DNA from: Pseudomonadota bacterium | GTDB taxonomy: Bacteria > Pseudomonadota > Alphaproteobacteria > Sphingomonadales > Sphingomonadaceae | DNA length: 64,000 nucleotides | Assembly (NCBI GenBank): GCA_039818985.1 | Contig: JBCBSU010000001.1 | Coordinates: 1,204,367 to 1,268,366, forward strand | Direction: 5' to 3' | Shown: piece after piece, positions 18,379 to 28,236 of the stretch | Numbering within the stretch: the first letter of the stretch is position 1 | How the letters are laid out: each line of letters begins with the position of its first letter | The notes under the pieces: model-generated | Told to the model about the DNA's origin: nothing | Seen by the model: the letters and a program-made list of their open reading frames with translations, nothing else | The model's database searches: none | Made by a program: the position numbers and the translations under genes

Positions 18379-19796
18379 ATGGTGTCGCACCCGTCACCCA
18401 TGAGAAGGCGGGCGAGGGCTGCCTGATACTCGATGCGCAGGACAATGTGGTCGGCGGCGATCCGCTGCTTGTCGACTATCACCTGATACAGGGTGGCGAG
18501 GAAGGCGGTTGCCTGGCGCTGCCGACAGTGCTGCAGCTTGTTGCCATGGCGCGCACCATGGAGATGAAACTGCACCGCAAGGTGCGTTTCATCGCCGGGC
18601 GGCAGGAAATTGTTGCCTGGGCATCGGTGCATCCAGGTGAGCCGGAGACGATCGTACGACTGAGTCAGATAGAAGCGCGCGCGAGCATCACCGCAACAGG
18701 ACCAATACCATCACAATTCGCACTGCGTCTGCAGGCCGAAGCCTGGCTCCATGTCGATGCCGACAATGTCATCATTTCCGGCCAGTGCACGCCGGCGCTG
18801 GCGGCGCAGCAGCCTCAATTGCCAGCGCAGCTGCAACGGGTTTTGGGCGGACGCTGGAGCGCATTCCTGCAACCGGCCGAAGATAGCGATCTGATCACCC
18901 TCTATCAACGCGGCCAGCTTCCGGCATGGCAGATGCTGGACGGGGCGGTAATGGCGTCGACCGAAACGCCGTCACAGCGCTGGATCGCCCGTATCTTTGC
19001 GCTGGACCATAATGCTATGTTCGAATGGCTCTTGCTGCCTGTTGACGGGCTGGCTGTGACAGCCTTGGCAAGAACAACCGCATATGAAGGTGCTGAGACC
19101 GCAGAGACCGATGCGCCGACGCGTCTCTTCGCAGATCAGGTTGCTCCTGCACTGCGCGGGCCGGTTGGCCGCATCATGGCCAATGCCCAGACTATCCGTG
19201 ACCGTGCAAATGGCCCGCTGCGCCAGGATTATGTCAGCTATGCCGGCAATATCGCCGATGCCGCCGAGCATTTACTGGCGCTGATTGACGATGCCTCGGC
19301 ATTGGAGGAGGTCGACAATCCCGATGAGACGCTGGACATCCATGTGCTCGACCTCGTCGATGTCGCACGCCGTGCCTGCGGTTTGCTGGCGATGAAAGCA
19401 GCGGCGCGCGATATCCGTCTCGACTGTCCCAAGGAAGATGAGAGCGTAATGTGTCGCGGTGATTTCCGCCGGATATTGCAAATATTGCTCAACCTGCTGG
19501 GCAACGCCATTCGCTACAGCCCGGAATCATCGATGGTCTGGCTCCGTGCAGAGGAAGATGGCGATGTGTCGCGGCTTATCGTATCGGATCAGGGCAGTGG
19601 TCTGTCCCGCGAACAGCAGGCGCGGGTGTTCAACAAATTCGAACGCCTTGGACGCAGCGATGATGGTGGCAGCGGGCTTGGTCTTTACATTGCTCGCCGT
19701 CTGGCCAGAGCGATGGAGGGAGACATCATTATCGACAGCGCCCCTGGCCAGGGGGCCCGGTTCATTGTTGAATTGCCGGGCGCCGAGGCCGGATAG
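18375..19796 (+). CDS. Sensor histidine kinase-like protein without the phospho-acceptor histidine
   Basis: The 473-residue protein has two PAS-like blocks in its first 230 residues and no membrane helix, then a dimerisation region and an HATPase domain. The ATP-binding boxes are intact: N box LNLLGNAIRYSPE, G1 box VSDQGSGLS, F box VFNKFERLG and G2 box SGLGLYIARRL. The H box reads VAPALRGPVGRI where VSHELRTPL is expected, so Pro258 stands where histidine should be. It should bind ATP but cannot autophosphorylate at the canonical site. Starting at the ATG inside the preceding stop (18375) gives ATGA coupling. Cytosolic, possibly a regulator of another kinase. Confidence 0.82.
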   Translation: MNGVAPVTHEKAGEGCLILDAQDNVVGGDPLLVDYHLIQGGEEGGCLALPTVLQLVAMARTMEMKLHRKVRFIAGRQEIVAWASVHPGEPETIVRLSQIEARASITATGPIPSQFALRLQAEAWLHVDADNVIISGQCTPALAAQQPQLPAQLQRVLGGRWSAFLQPAEDSDLITLYQRGQLPAWQMLDGAVMASTETPSQRWIARIFALDHNAMFEWLLLPVDGLAVTALARTTAYEGAETAETDAPTRLFADQVAPALRGPVGRIMANAQTIRDRANGPLRQDYVSYAGNIADAAEHLLALIDDASALEEVDNPDETLDIHVLDLVDVARRACGLLAMKAAARDIRLDCPKEDESVMCRGDFRRILQILLNLLGNAIRYSPESSMVWLRAEEDGDVSRLIVSDQGSGLSREQQARVFNKFERLGRSDDGGSGLGLYIARRLARAMEGDIIIDSAPGQGARFIVELPGAEAG

Positions 19797-19828
19797 GCGG
19801 TTAGACTCTTTTTCACTCAGATTGAAAC

Positions 19829-19935
19829 TCGTCATTGCGAGCGCAGCGAAGCAATCCAGAGCCGCAGGCGCCATCGCCTGTGGCTCTGGATTGCCGCGTC
19901 TCCCGAAACAAGTTCGGCCTTCCTCGCAATGACGA
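19829..19935 (+). repeat. Nested palindromic intergenic repeat, copy 1
   Basis: Outer arms of 13 bases (19829-19841 and 19923-19935, TCGTCATTGCGAG and its complement) enclose inner arms of 13 bases (19851-19863 and 19882-19894, GCAATCCAGAGCC and its complement). The same outer and inner arms recur at 63061-63141. It sits between the convergent kinase-like gene and gltA, where a transcribed copy could fold into a long hairpin and end transcription from both sides. It is a mobile-looking REP/MITE-type element without coding capacity. Confidence 0.85.
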
Positions 19936-19978
19936 TTCAACGTGACTGAAATCGACTTTAGGTTATGAGCGAGAACTG

Positions 19979-21265
19979 TCAGCGTTTATCGAGTGGAATA
20001 TAATCACGCTGGGTCGGTCCGGTGTAGAGCTGGCGCGGACGGCCGATTTTCTGACCAGGATCGGAGATCATCTCGTTCCACTGCGCGACCCAGCCAACGG
20101 TGCGGGCCAGCGCGAACAAAGCGGTGAACATGGTGGTCGGGAAGCCGATGGCTGACAGGATAACGCCGGAATAGAAATCGACATTGGGGAACAGCTTCTT
20201 TTCTTTGAAATAGTCGTCGTTGAGTGCCATTTCCTCGAGCTGAAGAGCTACCTCGAATACCGGGTCGGTGACCTTGAGTGCATCGAACACTTCACGCACC
20301 GTTTCCTGCATGACCGTCGCGCGCGGGTCGTAATTTTTGTACACACGGTGGCCAAAGCCCATCAGGCGAAATGGATCATTCTTGTCCTTGGCGCGCTCAA
20401 TATAGTGGGGGATTTTGTCGGGCGTGCCAATTTCACGCAGCATATTAAGCGCCGCCTCATTGGCGCCGCCATGCGCCGGACCCCAGAGACAGGCAATACC
20501 CGCAGCGATACAGGCAAACGGATTGGCGCCCGACGAACCGGCAAGACGCACGGTCGAGGTCGAGGCATTCTGTTCATGATCGGCATGGAGGATGAAAATC
20601 CGGTCCAGCGCGCGCTCAATTGCCGGATGTACCTCATAGGGTTCTGCCGGCACACCAAAGGTCATGCGCAGGAAGTTGCCGGTATAGGAAAGGGAATTGT
20701 CCGGATAGAGAAAGGGTTGGCCAATTGAATATTTATAGGCCGCCGCGGCGATGGTCGGCATTTTGGCGATCAGCCGGTGGCTCGAAATGCGGCGATGCTC
20801 GGGATCGGAAATGTCGGTCGAGTCATGATAGAAAGCGGAGAGCGCGCCGACGACACCGCACATGATCGCCATCGGGTGGGCGTCACGCCGGAAACCCTGA
20901 TAGAATTGCATCAGTTGTTCATGCAGCATGGTGTGGCGGGTGATGGTATAGGTGAATTCGTCCAGATCGCCCTGGTTCGGCAGATCGCCATTGAGCAGCA
21001 GATAGGCGACTTCCATGAAGCTGCTATGCTCAGCGAGCTGGCCAATGGGATAGCCGCGATGCAGCAGCACACCTTCACCGCCATCGATATAGGTCAGGCC
21101 CGATTCACAGCTGGCTGTCGAAGTAAAGCCGGGATCATAGGTAAAGGCACCGGTCTGGCCGTAGAATTTGCGGATATCGACAACTTCGGGGCCAACGCTG
21201 CCCTGGTGGACGGGCATATCAATGTCGGCGCCGTTCAGATTTATCGTTGCGTTTTTGTCGCTCAC
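19979..21265 (-). CDS. gltA: Citrate synthase
   Basis: This enzyme condenses acetyl-CoA with oxaloacetate to citrate, the entry step of the TCA cycle. The 428 residues match the hexameric, NADH-sensitive type of Gram-negative bacteria. Conserved catalytic segments are visible: [15 protein letters not shown] with the first histidine, [14 protein letters not shown], and [13 protein letters not shown] with the second; the catalytic aspartate is in ANVDFYSG-like PNVDFYSG. It is preceded by a GGAGAAT-type ribosome-binding site on the minus strand. gltX lies 35 bases upstream in the same direction, so the two may be co-transcribed. Confidence 0.97.
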   Translation of the reverse strand: MSDKNATINLNGADIDMPVHQGSVGPEVVDIRKFYGQTGAFTYDPGFTSTASCESGLTYIDGGEGVLLHRGYPIGQLAEHSSFMEVAYLLLNGDLPNQGDLDEFTYTITRHTMLHEQLMQFYQGFRRDAHPMAIMCGVVGALSAFYHDSTDISDPEHRRISSHRLIAKMPTIAAAAYKYSIGQPFLYPDNSLSYTGNFLRMTFGVPAEPYEVHPAIERALDRIFILHADHEQNASTSTVRLAGSSGANPFACIAAGIACLWGPAHGGANEAALNMLREIGTPDKIPHYIERAKDKNDPFRLMGFGHRVYKNYDPRATVMQETVREVFDALKVTDPVFEVALQLEEMALNDDYFKEKKLFPNVDFYSGVILSAIGFPTTMFTALFALARTVGWVAQWNEMISDPGQKIGRPRQLYTGPTQRDYIPLDKR

Positions 21266-21300
21266 GCAAATTCTCCTTCAAATAAGGTCATACCATTAGA

Positions 21301-22683
21301 TCACAGCTGATCCGCGATGCGTGCGAGGGATTCATCGCGGCCCAAAAGAACTAGGACGTCGAAGATGCCTGGCGAACTGCTCTGCCCGGTTAAGGCGGCG
21401 CGCATTGGCTGTGCAACCTTGCCCAGCCCAAGACCTTCATCGTCTGCTAGCTGTTTAACGATTATCTCAAGATTTTCCAGCGTCCAGTCGTCCGTTGCGA
21501 CCAATTTCTGATGGATTTTGCCTATGAGACCATCAGGGGCGGCTTCCACTGTCTTTTTTGCCTTCTCGGCTAGCGCTAAAGGCCTTTGGGTGAAGAGGAA
21601 TTTCGCGCCATCTGCCAGTTCATGCAGCGAGCGGGCGCGTTCCTTCAGCACCGGCATGGCCTGTTTCAGCAATGGGGGGGCAGCACCCGGGATCATCGGT
21701 ACGACGATATCGGTCAGTCGCGCATCATCGGCTTCGCGAATGTAGATGCCGTTGAGATTGGTCAACTTCTTCGGGTCGAAACGCGACGGCGACTTGCCGA
21801 CATTGTCAAGTGAAAACAGTTTGATGGCCTCTTCGCGGCTGATCTTTTCGGTATCGCCATAGCCCCAGCCAAGCCGCAGCAGATAGTTGAACAAGGCCTC
21901 GGGCAATATGCCCATCTCATCGCGATAGGCCTCGACGCCCAGCGCGCCATGGCGCTTCGACAGCTTTGACCCGTCATTGCCATGAATCAGCGGGATATGG
22001 GCATAGACGGGTTCGGTCCAGCCCATGGCGCGGATCAGTGCAAGCTGGCGGAAAGCATTATTGAGATGATCATCACCACGGATCAGATGGGTCACACCCA
22101 TATCATGGTCATCGACAACGACACTGAGCATATAGGTTGGTGAGCCGTCCGAACGCAATAATACATAGTCGTCAAGCTCGGCCGCCTGCCAGCCAACCTC
22201 GCCCTGCACCGCGTCCTGGATTACCAGTCGACCCGATTGTGGCGTTTTCAGCCGCACCACATAGGGCGCTCCGTCGGGTGCTTCGGATGGGTCACGGTCG
22301 CGCCATCGGCCATCATAGCGCGTCGGCTTCTTGGCGGCGCGCTGTTCGGCGCGCATCTGCTCCAGCTCTTCGGCAGTGGCGAAGCATTTATAGGCGTGAC
22401 CGCTGTCGAGCAGCTGTTGCGCGACTTCGGCATGGCGTTCGGCCCGCTGGCTCTGAAACACGGTTTCATCGTCCCAGTCGAGTCCGAGCCAGTCGAGCCC
22501 GTCGAGAATCGCGTCTATCGCCTCCTGGGTGGAGCGCTTCTTGTCGGTATCCTCGATCCGCAGCAGCGCCTTGCCGCCATGATGCCGCGCGAACAGCCAG
22601 TTGAACAAAGCGGTGCGCGCACCACCAATATGCAGAAAGCCGGTAGGGGAAGGGGCGAAACGGGTTACGATCGGACTGGTCAT
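21301..22683 (-). CDS. gltX: Glutamate--tRNA ligase
   Basis: This class I aminoacyl-tRNA synthetase charges tRNA-Glu. The start at 22683 gives [21 protein letters not shown], with the HIGH-type motif as HIGG, and the KMSKS-type loop as KLSKRHG near residue 240. The 460-residue length is normal. A longer frame up to 22746 adds an unlikely basic stretch. Some alphaproteobacteria have two GltX copies, one of which misacylates tRNA-Gln for the amidotransferase route; this sequence alone does not tell me which this is. It precedes gltA and is divergent from comEC with a 101-base spacer. Confidence 0.95.
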   Translation of the reverse strand: MTSPIVTRFAPSPTGFLHIGGARTALFNWLFARHHGGKALLRIEDTDKKRSTQEAIDAILDGLDWLGLDWDDETVFQSQRAERHAEVAQQLLDSGHAYKCFATAEELEQMRAEQRAAKKPTRYDGRWRDRDPSEAPDGAPYVVRLKTPQSGRLVIQDAVQGEVGWQAAELDDYVLLRSDGSPTYMLSVVVDDHDMGVTHLIRGDDHLNNAFRQLALIRAMGWTEPVYAHIPLIHGNDGSKLSKRHGALGVEAYRDEMGILPEALFNYLLRLGWGYGDTEKISREEAIKLFSLDNVGKSPSRFDPKKLTNLNGIYIREADDARLTDIVVPMIPGAAPPLLKQAMPVLKERARSLHELADGAKFLFTQRPLALAEKAKKTVEAAPDGLIGKIHQKLVATDDWTLENLEIIVKQLADDEGLGLGKVAQPMRAALTGQSSSPGIFDVLVLLGRDESLARIADQL

Positions 22684-22784
22684 AGGATGGAGCTTTAGCC
22701 TGTTGCCGCGGCCCTTGCGGTCCGGCGGACTTCCTTTCATGATCAAAACGGCGGAAGACGTTGGAGAATTGGGGGCTCCCTAAC

Positions 22785-24995
22785 ATGGCGATTGCGATCC
22801 GACAATTCCCGAAATGGGCGGATTTCGCGCATCGCTGGCGGCAGTTGCAACCAAGGGTTTCCGCATGGGCGACCGAGGACGCCAAGCAATGGCCGCTGAT
22901 TATTCCGCTGGCTTTTGCCACCGGCATCGGTGCCTGGTTCGCACTGCCGCTGCGTGAGCACTGGCTGGTACTGATTCTGACTGCAACACTGGCAGCGATA
23001 CCGCTCTGGCTTGCTGCTCCACGCTGGCCATGGGCGGCGCGTTCGCTGCGTTGGCTTGCCATAGCATTGCTGATCATGGCAGCGGGGACGCTGACCATCT
23101 GGATCCGGGCGGAAATGATCGACGCCAAACCGTTGGCCAAACCATGGATCGGTACGATTGAAGGCAGGATTATCGATCGGCAGGTGCTCGCAGCGCGCAA
23201 TATTGAGCGCTACGTTATCGCTGTCGAGCAACCACAGGGTCTGCCGGCGCGGGTGCGGGTCAACCTGACTGAACGGCTGTTGCCCGGCGATGCGCTGCAT
23301 CCGTCGGTCAACGACCATATTCGCTTGCGTGTGCGACTGATGCCGCCGGGCGAACCAGCGCTGCCCGGAGGCTATGATTTTGCCCGGCGTGCCTGGTTTT
23401 CCGGTCTCGGCGCCACCGGCAGCGCACTGGCTACCCCGGAGATAATGGAGCGCGCGGGCGGGCGCGGTGTTGCCGATATGCGCCGCCGCCTGTCACAGCA
23501 TGTTCAGACACGGATTTCCGGTTCAGAAGGTGCGATTGCCGCGACGCTGGCGACCGGCGATCGTGGCGGCATAGCCGAGGCTGATGCCGAGGCGATGCGG
23601 CGCAGCGGCCTGGCGCACCTGCTGGCAATCAGTGGACTGCATGTCAGTGCGGTGATCGGGGCGGTGTTCCTGCTGGTGCTCAAGCTGCTGGCGCTGTCGC
23701 CCAGGCTGGCGCTGCGCTGGCGGCTGCCGGTGGTCGCGGCGGTGGCGGGTGCACTGGCTGGCATCGCCTATACCGTATTCACCGGGGGTGCGGTGCCGAC
23801 GGTGCGCGCCTGTATAGCGGCGGTGCTGATCCTGCTGGCACTGGTGCTGGGGCGTGATCCGCTATCGTTGCGGCTGATCGGTTTTGCCGCGCTGGTGATA
23901 TTGGTGATTTGGCCGGAAACCCTGGTCGGGCCAAGTTTTCAGCTCAGTTTCGCTGCAGTCGTCGCGATTATCGCGCTTTATGATGCGCCGTTTATGCGGC
24001 GCTGGTCTGCGGCGCGCAACGAGACGCAATTCGGTATCGGCCATCGCATCGGGCGTTTCGCCTTGATGCTGTTCCTTACCGGACTGGTGATCGAGATTAC
24101 CTTGATGCCGATCGCGCTCTACCATTTCCACAAGGCCGGAATTTATGGCGCGCTGGCCAATATCATCGCCATTCCGCTGACCACTTTTGTGATCATGCCG
24201 CTGGAGGCTGTGGCGCTACTGGCTGATATATTCGGGGCAGGCGCGCCCTTCTGGTGGTTGTGCGGCAAGGCACTGGCGTTGTTGCTCGACATTGCGCATT
24301 TCGTTTCCGATACACCCGGCTCGATCATCCGTTTCCCGGCCATTGGGCTCGGTACCTATATGCTGGCAGTTATTGCCGGCCTGATACTGTTCCTGTTGCG
24401 CAGTCCATTGCGGCTGTTGGCGGCTATCCCCGGGATTATTGCCATTAGCCTCATGCTTGCTGCTCCGCGCCCAGATCTGCTGGTTGCCGGTGATGGCGCG
24501 CAATTGGCATTGCGCAATAACAGGGCAGAAGGCGGGGATTTCATCCTGCTCAAACCCGATTCCTCCTCCTTCATCACCGATATGATGCGCGAACAGGGCG
24601 CTTTTGCGGATCAACCCAGAGGTATCGACCAATGGCGCGGGGCGCGCTGTTCGGAAGAATTTTGCAGCTTCGTGCTGCCCTTATCCAATAGAGACGGGGC
24701 AGGCAGAAACGGGGCAGGCAGAAACGGGGCAGGGCGCCAATGGTCGGTACTGGTGGGGCGTAATCGTGAATATGTCCCCAAACGGGCACTGGCAGCGGCT
24801 TGCAGCCGCAGCGATATCGTCATTGCGTCACGCAGCCTGCCGCGCAGTTGTCGGCCGCGGCTGCTCAAGGCAGATCGCCGCTATCTGCAACAGAGTGGCG
24901 GGTTGGCAATCTATCTCGATACGCCAATGCGCATCGACCGCGTTGCCGATAGCCGCTCCGATCATGGCTGGAGCCGCCCTCGCCAACGGCAATGA
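22785..24995 (+). CDS. comEC: ComEC/Rec2-family DNA uptake channel protein
   Basis: This is a polytopic inner-membrane protein of the ComEC/Rec2 family, the channel that imports single-stranded DNA during natural transformation. Residues 1-100 hold the first helices, about 100-220 the OB-like periplasmic domain, and about 220-520 the competence domain with LLAISGLHVSAVIGAVF and the TGGAVPTVRACIAAVLILLAL segment. The C-terminal beta-lactamase-like domain is present only as a weak remnant without HxHxD metal ligands. Within it an internal 15-base repeat encodes NGAGR units. I use the ATG at 22785. It is convergent with lexA, separated by 27 bases. Confidence 0.88.
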   Translation: MAIAIRQFPKWADFAHRWRQLQPRVSAWATEDAKQWPLIIPLAFATGIGAWFALPLREHWLVLILTATLAAIPLWLAAPRWPWAARSLRWLAIALLIMAAGTLTIWIRAEMIDAKPLAKPWIGTIEGRIIDRQVLAARNIERYVIAVEQPQGLPARVRVNLTERLLPGDALHPSVNDHIRLRVRLMPPGEPALPGGYDFARRAWFSGLGATGSALATPEIMERAGGRGVADMRRRLSQHVQTRISGSEGAIAATLATGDRGGIAEADAEAMRRSGLAHLLAISGLHVSAVIGAVFLLVLKLLALSPRLALRWRLPVVAAVAGALAGIAYTVFTGGAVPTVRACIAAVLILLALVLGRDPLSLRLIGFAALVILVIWPETLVGPSFQLSFAAVVAIIALYDAPFMRRWSAARNETQFGIGHRIGRFALMLFLTGLVIEITLMPIALYHFHKAGIYGALANIIAIPLTTFVIMPLEAVALLADIFGAGAPFWWLCGKALALLLDIAHFVSDTPGSIIRFPAIGLGTYMLAVIAGLILFLLRSPLRLLAAIPGIIAISLMLAAPRPDLLVAGDGAQLALRNNRAEGGDFILLKPDSSSFITDMMREQGAFADQPRGIDQWRGARCSEEFCSFVLPLSNRDGAGRNGAGRNGAGRQWSVLVGRNREYVPKRALAAACSRSDIVIASRSLPRSCRPRLLKADRRYLQQSGGLAIYLDTPMRIDRVADSRSDHGWSRPRQRQ
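24696..24733 (+). repeat. 15-base tandem repeat inside comEC
   Basis: The unit ggggcaggcagaaac occurs twice in full (24696-24710, 24711-24725) and once partly (24726-24733). Because the unit is a multiple of three it adds NGAGR units to the C-terminal region of the protein without shifting frame. It could vary in copy number by slippage; it lies in the degenerate domain where length changes should be tolerated. Confidence 0.85.
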
Positions 24996-25022
24996 CGGCT
25001 CCATTATCGTTTAAAGTCTATA

Positions 25023-25724
25023 TCAATTATAGCGCCGCAGCAGTCCGGCGAGCTGGCCCTGAATCTGGACTTCGTCGGCGCGGTAGATTTGCGGTTCGTA
25101 ACTGGCATTGGCTGGGTCGAGCCGGATGGTTTTGTGATCGCGCCGCAGATATTTCAGCGTCGCTTCCTCACCGCGCACCAGCGCCACGACAATCTGGCCG
25201 TCGCGAGCCGTATCGGTGCGGCGGATCAGCGCAAAATCGCCATCGAAAATCCCCGCTTCGATCATCGAGTCTCCAGAGACTTCCAGGGCGTAATGGTCGC
25301 CGCTGCCGAGCAGCGCCGCCGGGACCGGAAGCACGGACTGTCCTTCGAGCGCCTCGATCGGTGCACCTGCGGCAATGCGGCCATGCAGAGGAATCTCCAG
25401 CACGTCATTGGCCGCCAAAGGCGCGGCGCCTGCCGTCGAAACCAGATTTGCCGGTGGCAGGGCATTGCTGCCACCCAGAGCGACCGATGGTGCGGATGTC
25501 GTCAGTCCGCCTTCGGGCAGCTTCAGCACTTCCAGGGCGCGCGCGCGGTTGGGAAGACGGCGGATAAAGCCGCGTTCCTCCAGCGCGCTGACCAGGCGGT
25601 GCACGCCGGATTTGGATTTCAGATCAAGCGCGTCCTTCATTTCCTCGAATGAAGGCGAGACGCCGCTCGACTCCAGCCGTTCCTGAATGAAGCAGAGCAG
25701 TTCATGCTGTTTACGGGTTAGCAT
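25023..25724 (-). CDS. lexA: LexA repressor
   Basis: LexA represses the DNA-damage (SOS) regulon and cleaves itself when RecA is activated. The winged-helix DNA-binding domain is at about residues 1-65. The self-cleavage site Ala119-Gly120 lies in [10 protein letters not shown]. The catalytic Ser153 is in SGDSMIEAG and the catalytic Lys191 in EEATLKYL. The 233 residues include a linker of about 40 residues, longer than in E. coli LexA, as is common in alphaproteobacteria. A GGAGGG ribosome-binding site stands 4 bases before the ATG and an SOS operator lies directly upstream, so it regulates itself. Confidence 0.97.
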   Translation of the reverse strand: MLTRKQHELLCFIQERLESSGVSPSFEEMKDALDLKSKSGVHRLVSALEERGFIRRLPNRARALEVLKLPEGGLTTSAPSVALGGSNALPPANLVSTAGAAPLAANDVLEIPLHGRIAAGAPIEALEGQSVLPVPAALLGSGDHYALEVSGDSMIEAGIFDGDFALIRRTDTARDGQIVVALVRGEEATLKYLRRDHKTIRLDPANASYEPQIYRADEVQIQGQLAGLLRRYN

Positions 25725-25739
25725 TGGTCCCTCCGTATT

Positions 25740-25754
25740 GAACGAATAGGGAAC
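25740..25754 (-). promoter_or_regulatory. SOS box (LexA operator) of lexA
   Basis: The plus strand reads GAAC-N7-GAAC, which on the minus strand is GTTC-N7-GTTC, the direct-repeat LexA operator known for alphaproteobacteria. It lies 16 bases upstream of the lexA start codon, between the promoter region and the ribosome-binding site, as expected for autoregulation. Confidence 0.88.
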
Positions 25755-25811
25755 AATTATGAAACAAATGCGATCAGGTCAAGGGGGAAGTTGGAAATGG
25801 GCGGTTTCTGG

Positions 25812-26606
25812 TTAGTGCTTGCCCAGCAAAGCGCGGGTCGCTTTGGTCAGATCATGCTGCCGCATCAGTGTCTCCCCAACCAGAAAGGCGGAGACGCCGG
25901 CCCTGGCGAGCCGCTCGCAGTCCTGATGATGTACAATCCCGCTTTCGGCAATGACCAGCCGGTCCTTCGGCACCAATGGTGCCAGGATCTCGGCGGTCGC
26001 AAGATCGGTCCTGAAGCTTTTGAGATCGCGATTGTTGATGCCGATCAGCGGCGTATCGAGCATCAGCGCGCGGTCGAGTTCGGGGCGGTCATGCACCTCG
26101 ACCAGCACGTCCATGCCATGGTGCTGCGCTTCAGCGGCCAGATCCTGCATCAGCGCATCGTCACAGGCGGCGACGATGATCAATATCGCATCGGCACCGA
26201 GCGCACGCGCCTCGCCGACCTGCCATGGGTCGACCATGAAGTCCTTGCGCAGACAGGGCAGGGCAACCGCATTGCGCGCCTCGGTGAGATAATGATCCGC
26301 GCCCTGGAAATAGGGCACATCCGTCAGCACTGACAGGCAGGTGGCACCGCCACTCTGATAATCCTGTGCATGCATGAGCGGGTCGAAATCCTCGCGGATC
26401 AGCCCCTTGGACGGGCTGGCACGCTTGATCTCGGCGATCAGCGCCCATTCATCCGCCGCAACCCTGTCCTGCATTGCTTTGGCAAAGCCGCGCGGCGCGC
26501 TTTGTGCCGCGATGGCGGCGTCGATATCGGCTGTCGATATTGCTGCCTTGCGCCTGGCGACATGAGCGCGCTTGTCATCGCATATCTGCTTGAGACGGTC
26601 ACTCAT
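25812..26606 (-). CDS. trpC: Indole-3-glycerol phosphate synthase
   Basis: This TIM-barrel enzyme closes the indole ring from carboxyphenylamino-deoxyribulose phosphate in tryptophan synthesis. Conserved pieces: [15 protein letters not shown] near residue 52 with the catalytic lysine, [36 protein letters not shown] and VIAESGI. The start at 26606 gives 264 residues and overlaps the trpD stop in an ATGA. It is the last gene of the ppiD-trpEGDC unit. In many relatives moaC and moeA follow before lexA; here lexA comes directly. Confidence 0.96.
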   Translation of the reverse strand: MSDRLKQICDDKRAHVARRKAAISTADIDAAIAAQSAPRGFAKAMQDRVAADEWALIAEIKRASPSKGLIREDFDPLMHAQDYQSGGATCLSVLTDVPYFQGADHYLTEARNAVALPCLRKDFMVDPWQVGEARALGADAILIIVAACDDALMQDLAAEAQHHGMDVLVEVHDRPELDRALMLDTPLIGINNRDLKSFRTDLATAEILAPLVPKDRLVIAESGIVHHQDCERLARAGVSAFLVGETLMRQHDLTKATRALLGKH

Positions 26607-27595
26607 GCGGCTCTCCAGCAATTAAGCAGGGCATTGGCCAGGCCTTTGTCGAGCGCCTCTTCGGCCTCTTCCAGTCCCTCGGCCCAGCTATCCGCTTCGC
26701 CGGCAACCTGTAGCGCGGCAGCGCTGTTGAGCAGCACCGCATCGCGATAGGCGCTTTTCTCGCCTGCCATAAGGCCACGCAGCGCTGCGGCATTATATTC
26801 GGCATCGCCGCCGCGTATCGCCGATAGCGGCGACAGGAGCAGGTCATGGGCTGCGGGATCAAATAATGTTTCATGCATCGTGCCATCGCGCCATTCATGG
26901 ATCAGTGTCGGCCCGGCGATGGAGATCTCATCCAGACCTTCCATGCCCGACACGATCATCACCCGGTCATAATCGAGCATCTGCGCCGCCCCTGCATAGA
27001 CGGGCACCAGATCGGGATGGGCGACACCGATCAGCTGACGGCGGACGCGGGCTGGATTGCACAGCGGCCCCAGCAGGTTGAAAATGGTGCGGCGACCCAA
27101 AGCCCTGCGGATCGGCGCAATGGTGCCGAGCGCCGGATGATGCGTCGGTGCGAAGAGAAAGGCGATGCCGAGATCGGCGAGCAAGGCGTTGTTCTGTTCG
27201 GGCGTGCGGTCGAGACGAATGCCCAGCGCCTCCAGCGTATCGGCGGCACCGGATTTGCTGCTGGCGGCGCGGTTCCCATGCTTGGCGACTGGCACATCAC
27301 ACGCAGCAACAACCAGAGATACCGCGGTCGAGACATTGAGGCTGTTGCTGCCATCACCGCCGGTGCCGCAGACATCGATCGCAGCAGATGGCGGGTCGGC
27401 CAGGGGAACCATGCGTTGTCGCATTGCCCGTGCTGCCCCGGCAATTTCCGATGCCGCCTCGCCACGGTCGGCGAGAGTGACCAGTATCTCGCTGACCTGC
27501 TCGGCCGCATAGACACCATCGAGCACTGCGCCGAACAGCGCTTCAGCGTCTTCAGTCGACAGTGGTTGGCCGAGTGGCGGGATTCTTGCGTTCAT
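26603..27595 (-). CDS. trpD: Anthranilate phosphoribosyltransferase
   Basis: This enzyme joins anthranilate to phosphoribosyl pyrophosphate, the second committed step in tryptophan synthesis. The PRPP-binding loop [16 protein letters not shown] is present at about residues 75-90, and [15 protein letters not shown] and [16 protein letters not shown] follow as in the family. The 330-residue length is normal. Its ATG overlaps the trpG stop and its stop overlaps trpC, so the three are translationally coupled. Confidence 0.97.
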   Translation of the reverse strand: MNARIPPLGQPLSTEDAEALFGAVLDGVYAAEQVSEILVTLADRGEAASEIAGAARAMRQRMVPLADPPSAAIDVCGTGGDGSNSLNVSTAVSLVVAACDVPVAKHGNRAASSKSGAADTLEALGIRLDRTPEQNNALLADLGIAFLFAPTHHPALGTIAPIRRALGRRTIFNLLGPLCNPARVRRQLIGVAHPDLVPVYAGAAQMLDYDRVMIVSGMEGLDEISIAGPTLIHEWRDGTMHETLFDPAAHDLLLSPLSAIRGGDAEYNAAALRGLMAGEKSAYRDAVLLNSAAALQVAGEADSWAEGLEEAEEALDKGLANALLNCWRAA

Positions 27596-28236
27596 GCCAG
27601 GGCTCCTGCCGGAGCCTCTGGTGCCCCCTTATGCGCAATGCCGGCAGTGTCGAGGAAATTGGCCAGCAGGTGATGGCCATGCTGGGTGGCGATGCTTTCG
27701 GGGTGAAACTGGACACCATGAATCGGCAGCGTCTTGTGGTGAAACCCCATGATAAGGCTCTCGCCGTCACCAGCCGCTTCAGTGATGGCGTTGACATGCA
27801 GGCAGTCGGGAAAACCGGCGCGTGCCACGATCAGCGAATGATAGCGGGTCGCGGTAAACGGATCGGGCAGGTCAGTGAAGACACCGCTGCCATCATGGCT
27901 GATGGCGGAGGTCTTGCCATGCATCAGGCCACCGCGCTCGACAGTACCGCCAAAATGCTGGCCGATCGCCTGATGGCCGAGGCAGACACCGAGCAGCGGC
28001 AATGCTTTTTCGGCGCAGGCGGCAACCAGATCGAGCGAGATGCCCGCTTCATTGGGGGTACAGGGGCCGGGGGAAAGGATGATCGCCTGTGGCTCCAGTG
28101 CCATCGCGTCGGCAGCGCTGAGCGCGTCATTGCGCTCGACCCGGACTTCCACGCCCAGTTCCATGACATAATGCACCAGATTGAAGGTGAAGCTGTCATA
28201 ATTGTCGATCATCAATATTTTTGGCATGAGGGTCAT
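27592..28236 (-). CDS. trpG: Anthranilate synthase component II (glutamine amidotransferase)
   Basis: This class I glutamine amidotransferase supplies ammonia to TrpE, and in many bacteria also to the PabB partner in folate synthesis. The catalytic cysteine is in [16 protein letters not shown] and the catalytic His-Glu pair in [11 protein letters not shown] use the ATG at 28236, which overlaps the trpE stop and has a GGAGG nine bases upstream; a second ATG three codons later (28227) begins [13 protein letters not shown] and is also possible. The protein has 214 residues. Confidence 0.95.
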   Translation of the reverse strand: MTLMPKILMIDNYDSFTFNLVHYVMELGVEVRVERNDALSAADAMALEPQAIILSPGPCTPNEAGISLDLVAACAEKALPLLGVCLGHQAIGQHFGGTVERGGLMHGKTSAISHDGSGVFTDLPDPFTATRYHSLIVARAGFPDCLHVNAITEAAGDGESLIMGFHHKTLPIHGVQFHPESIATQHGHHLLANFLDTAGIAHKGAPEAPAGALA

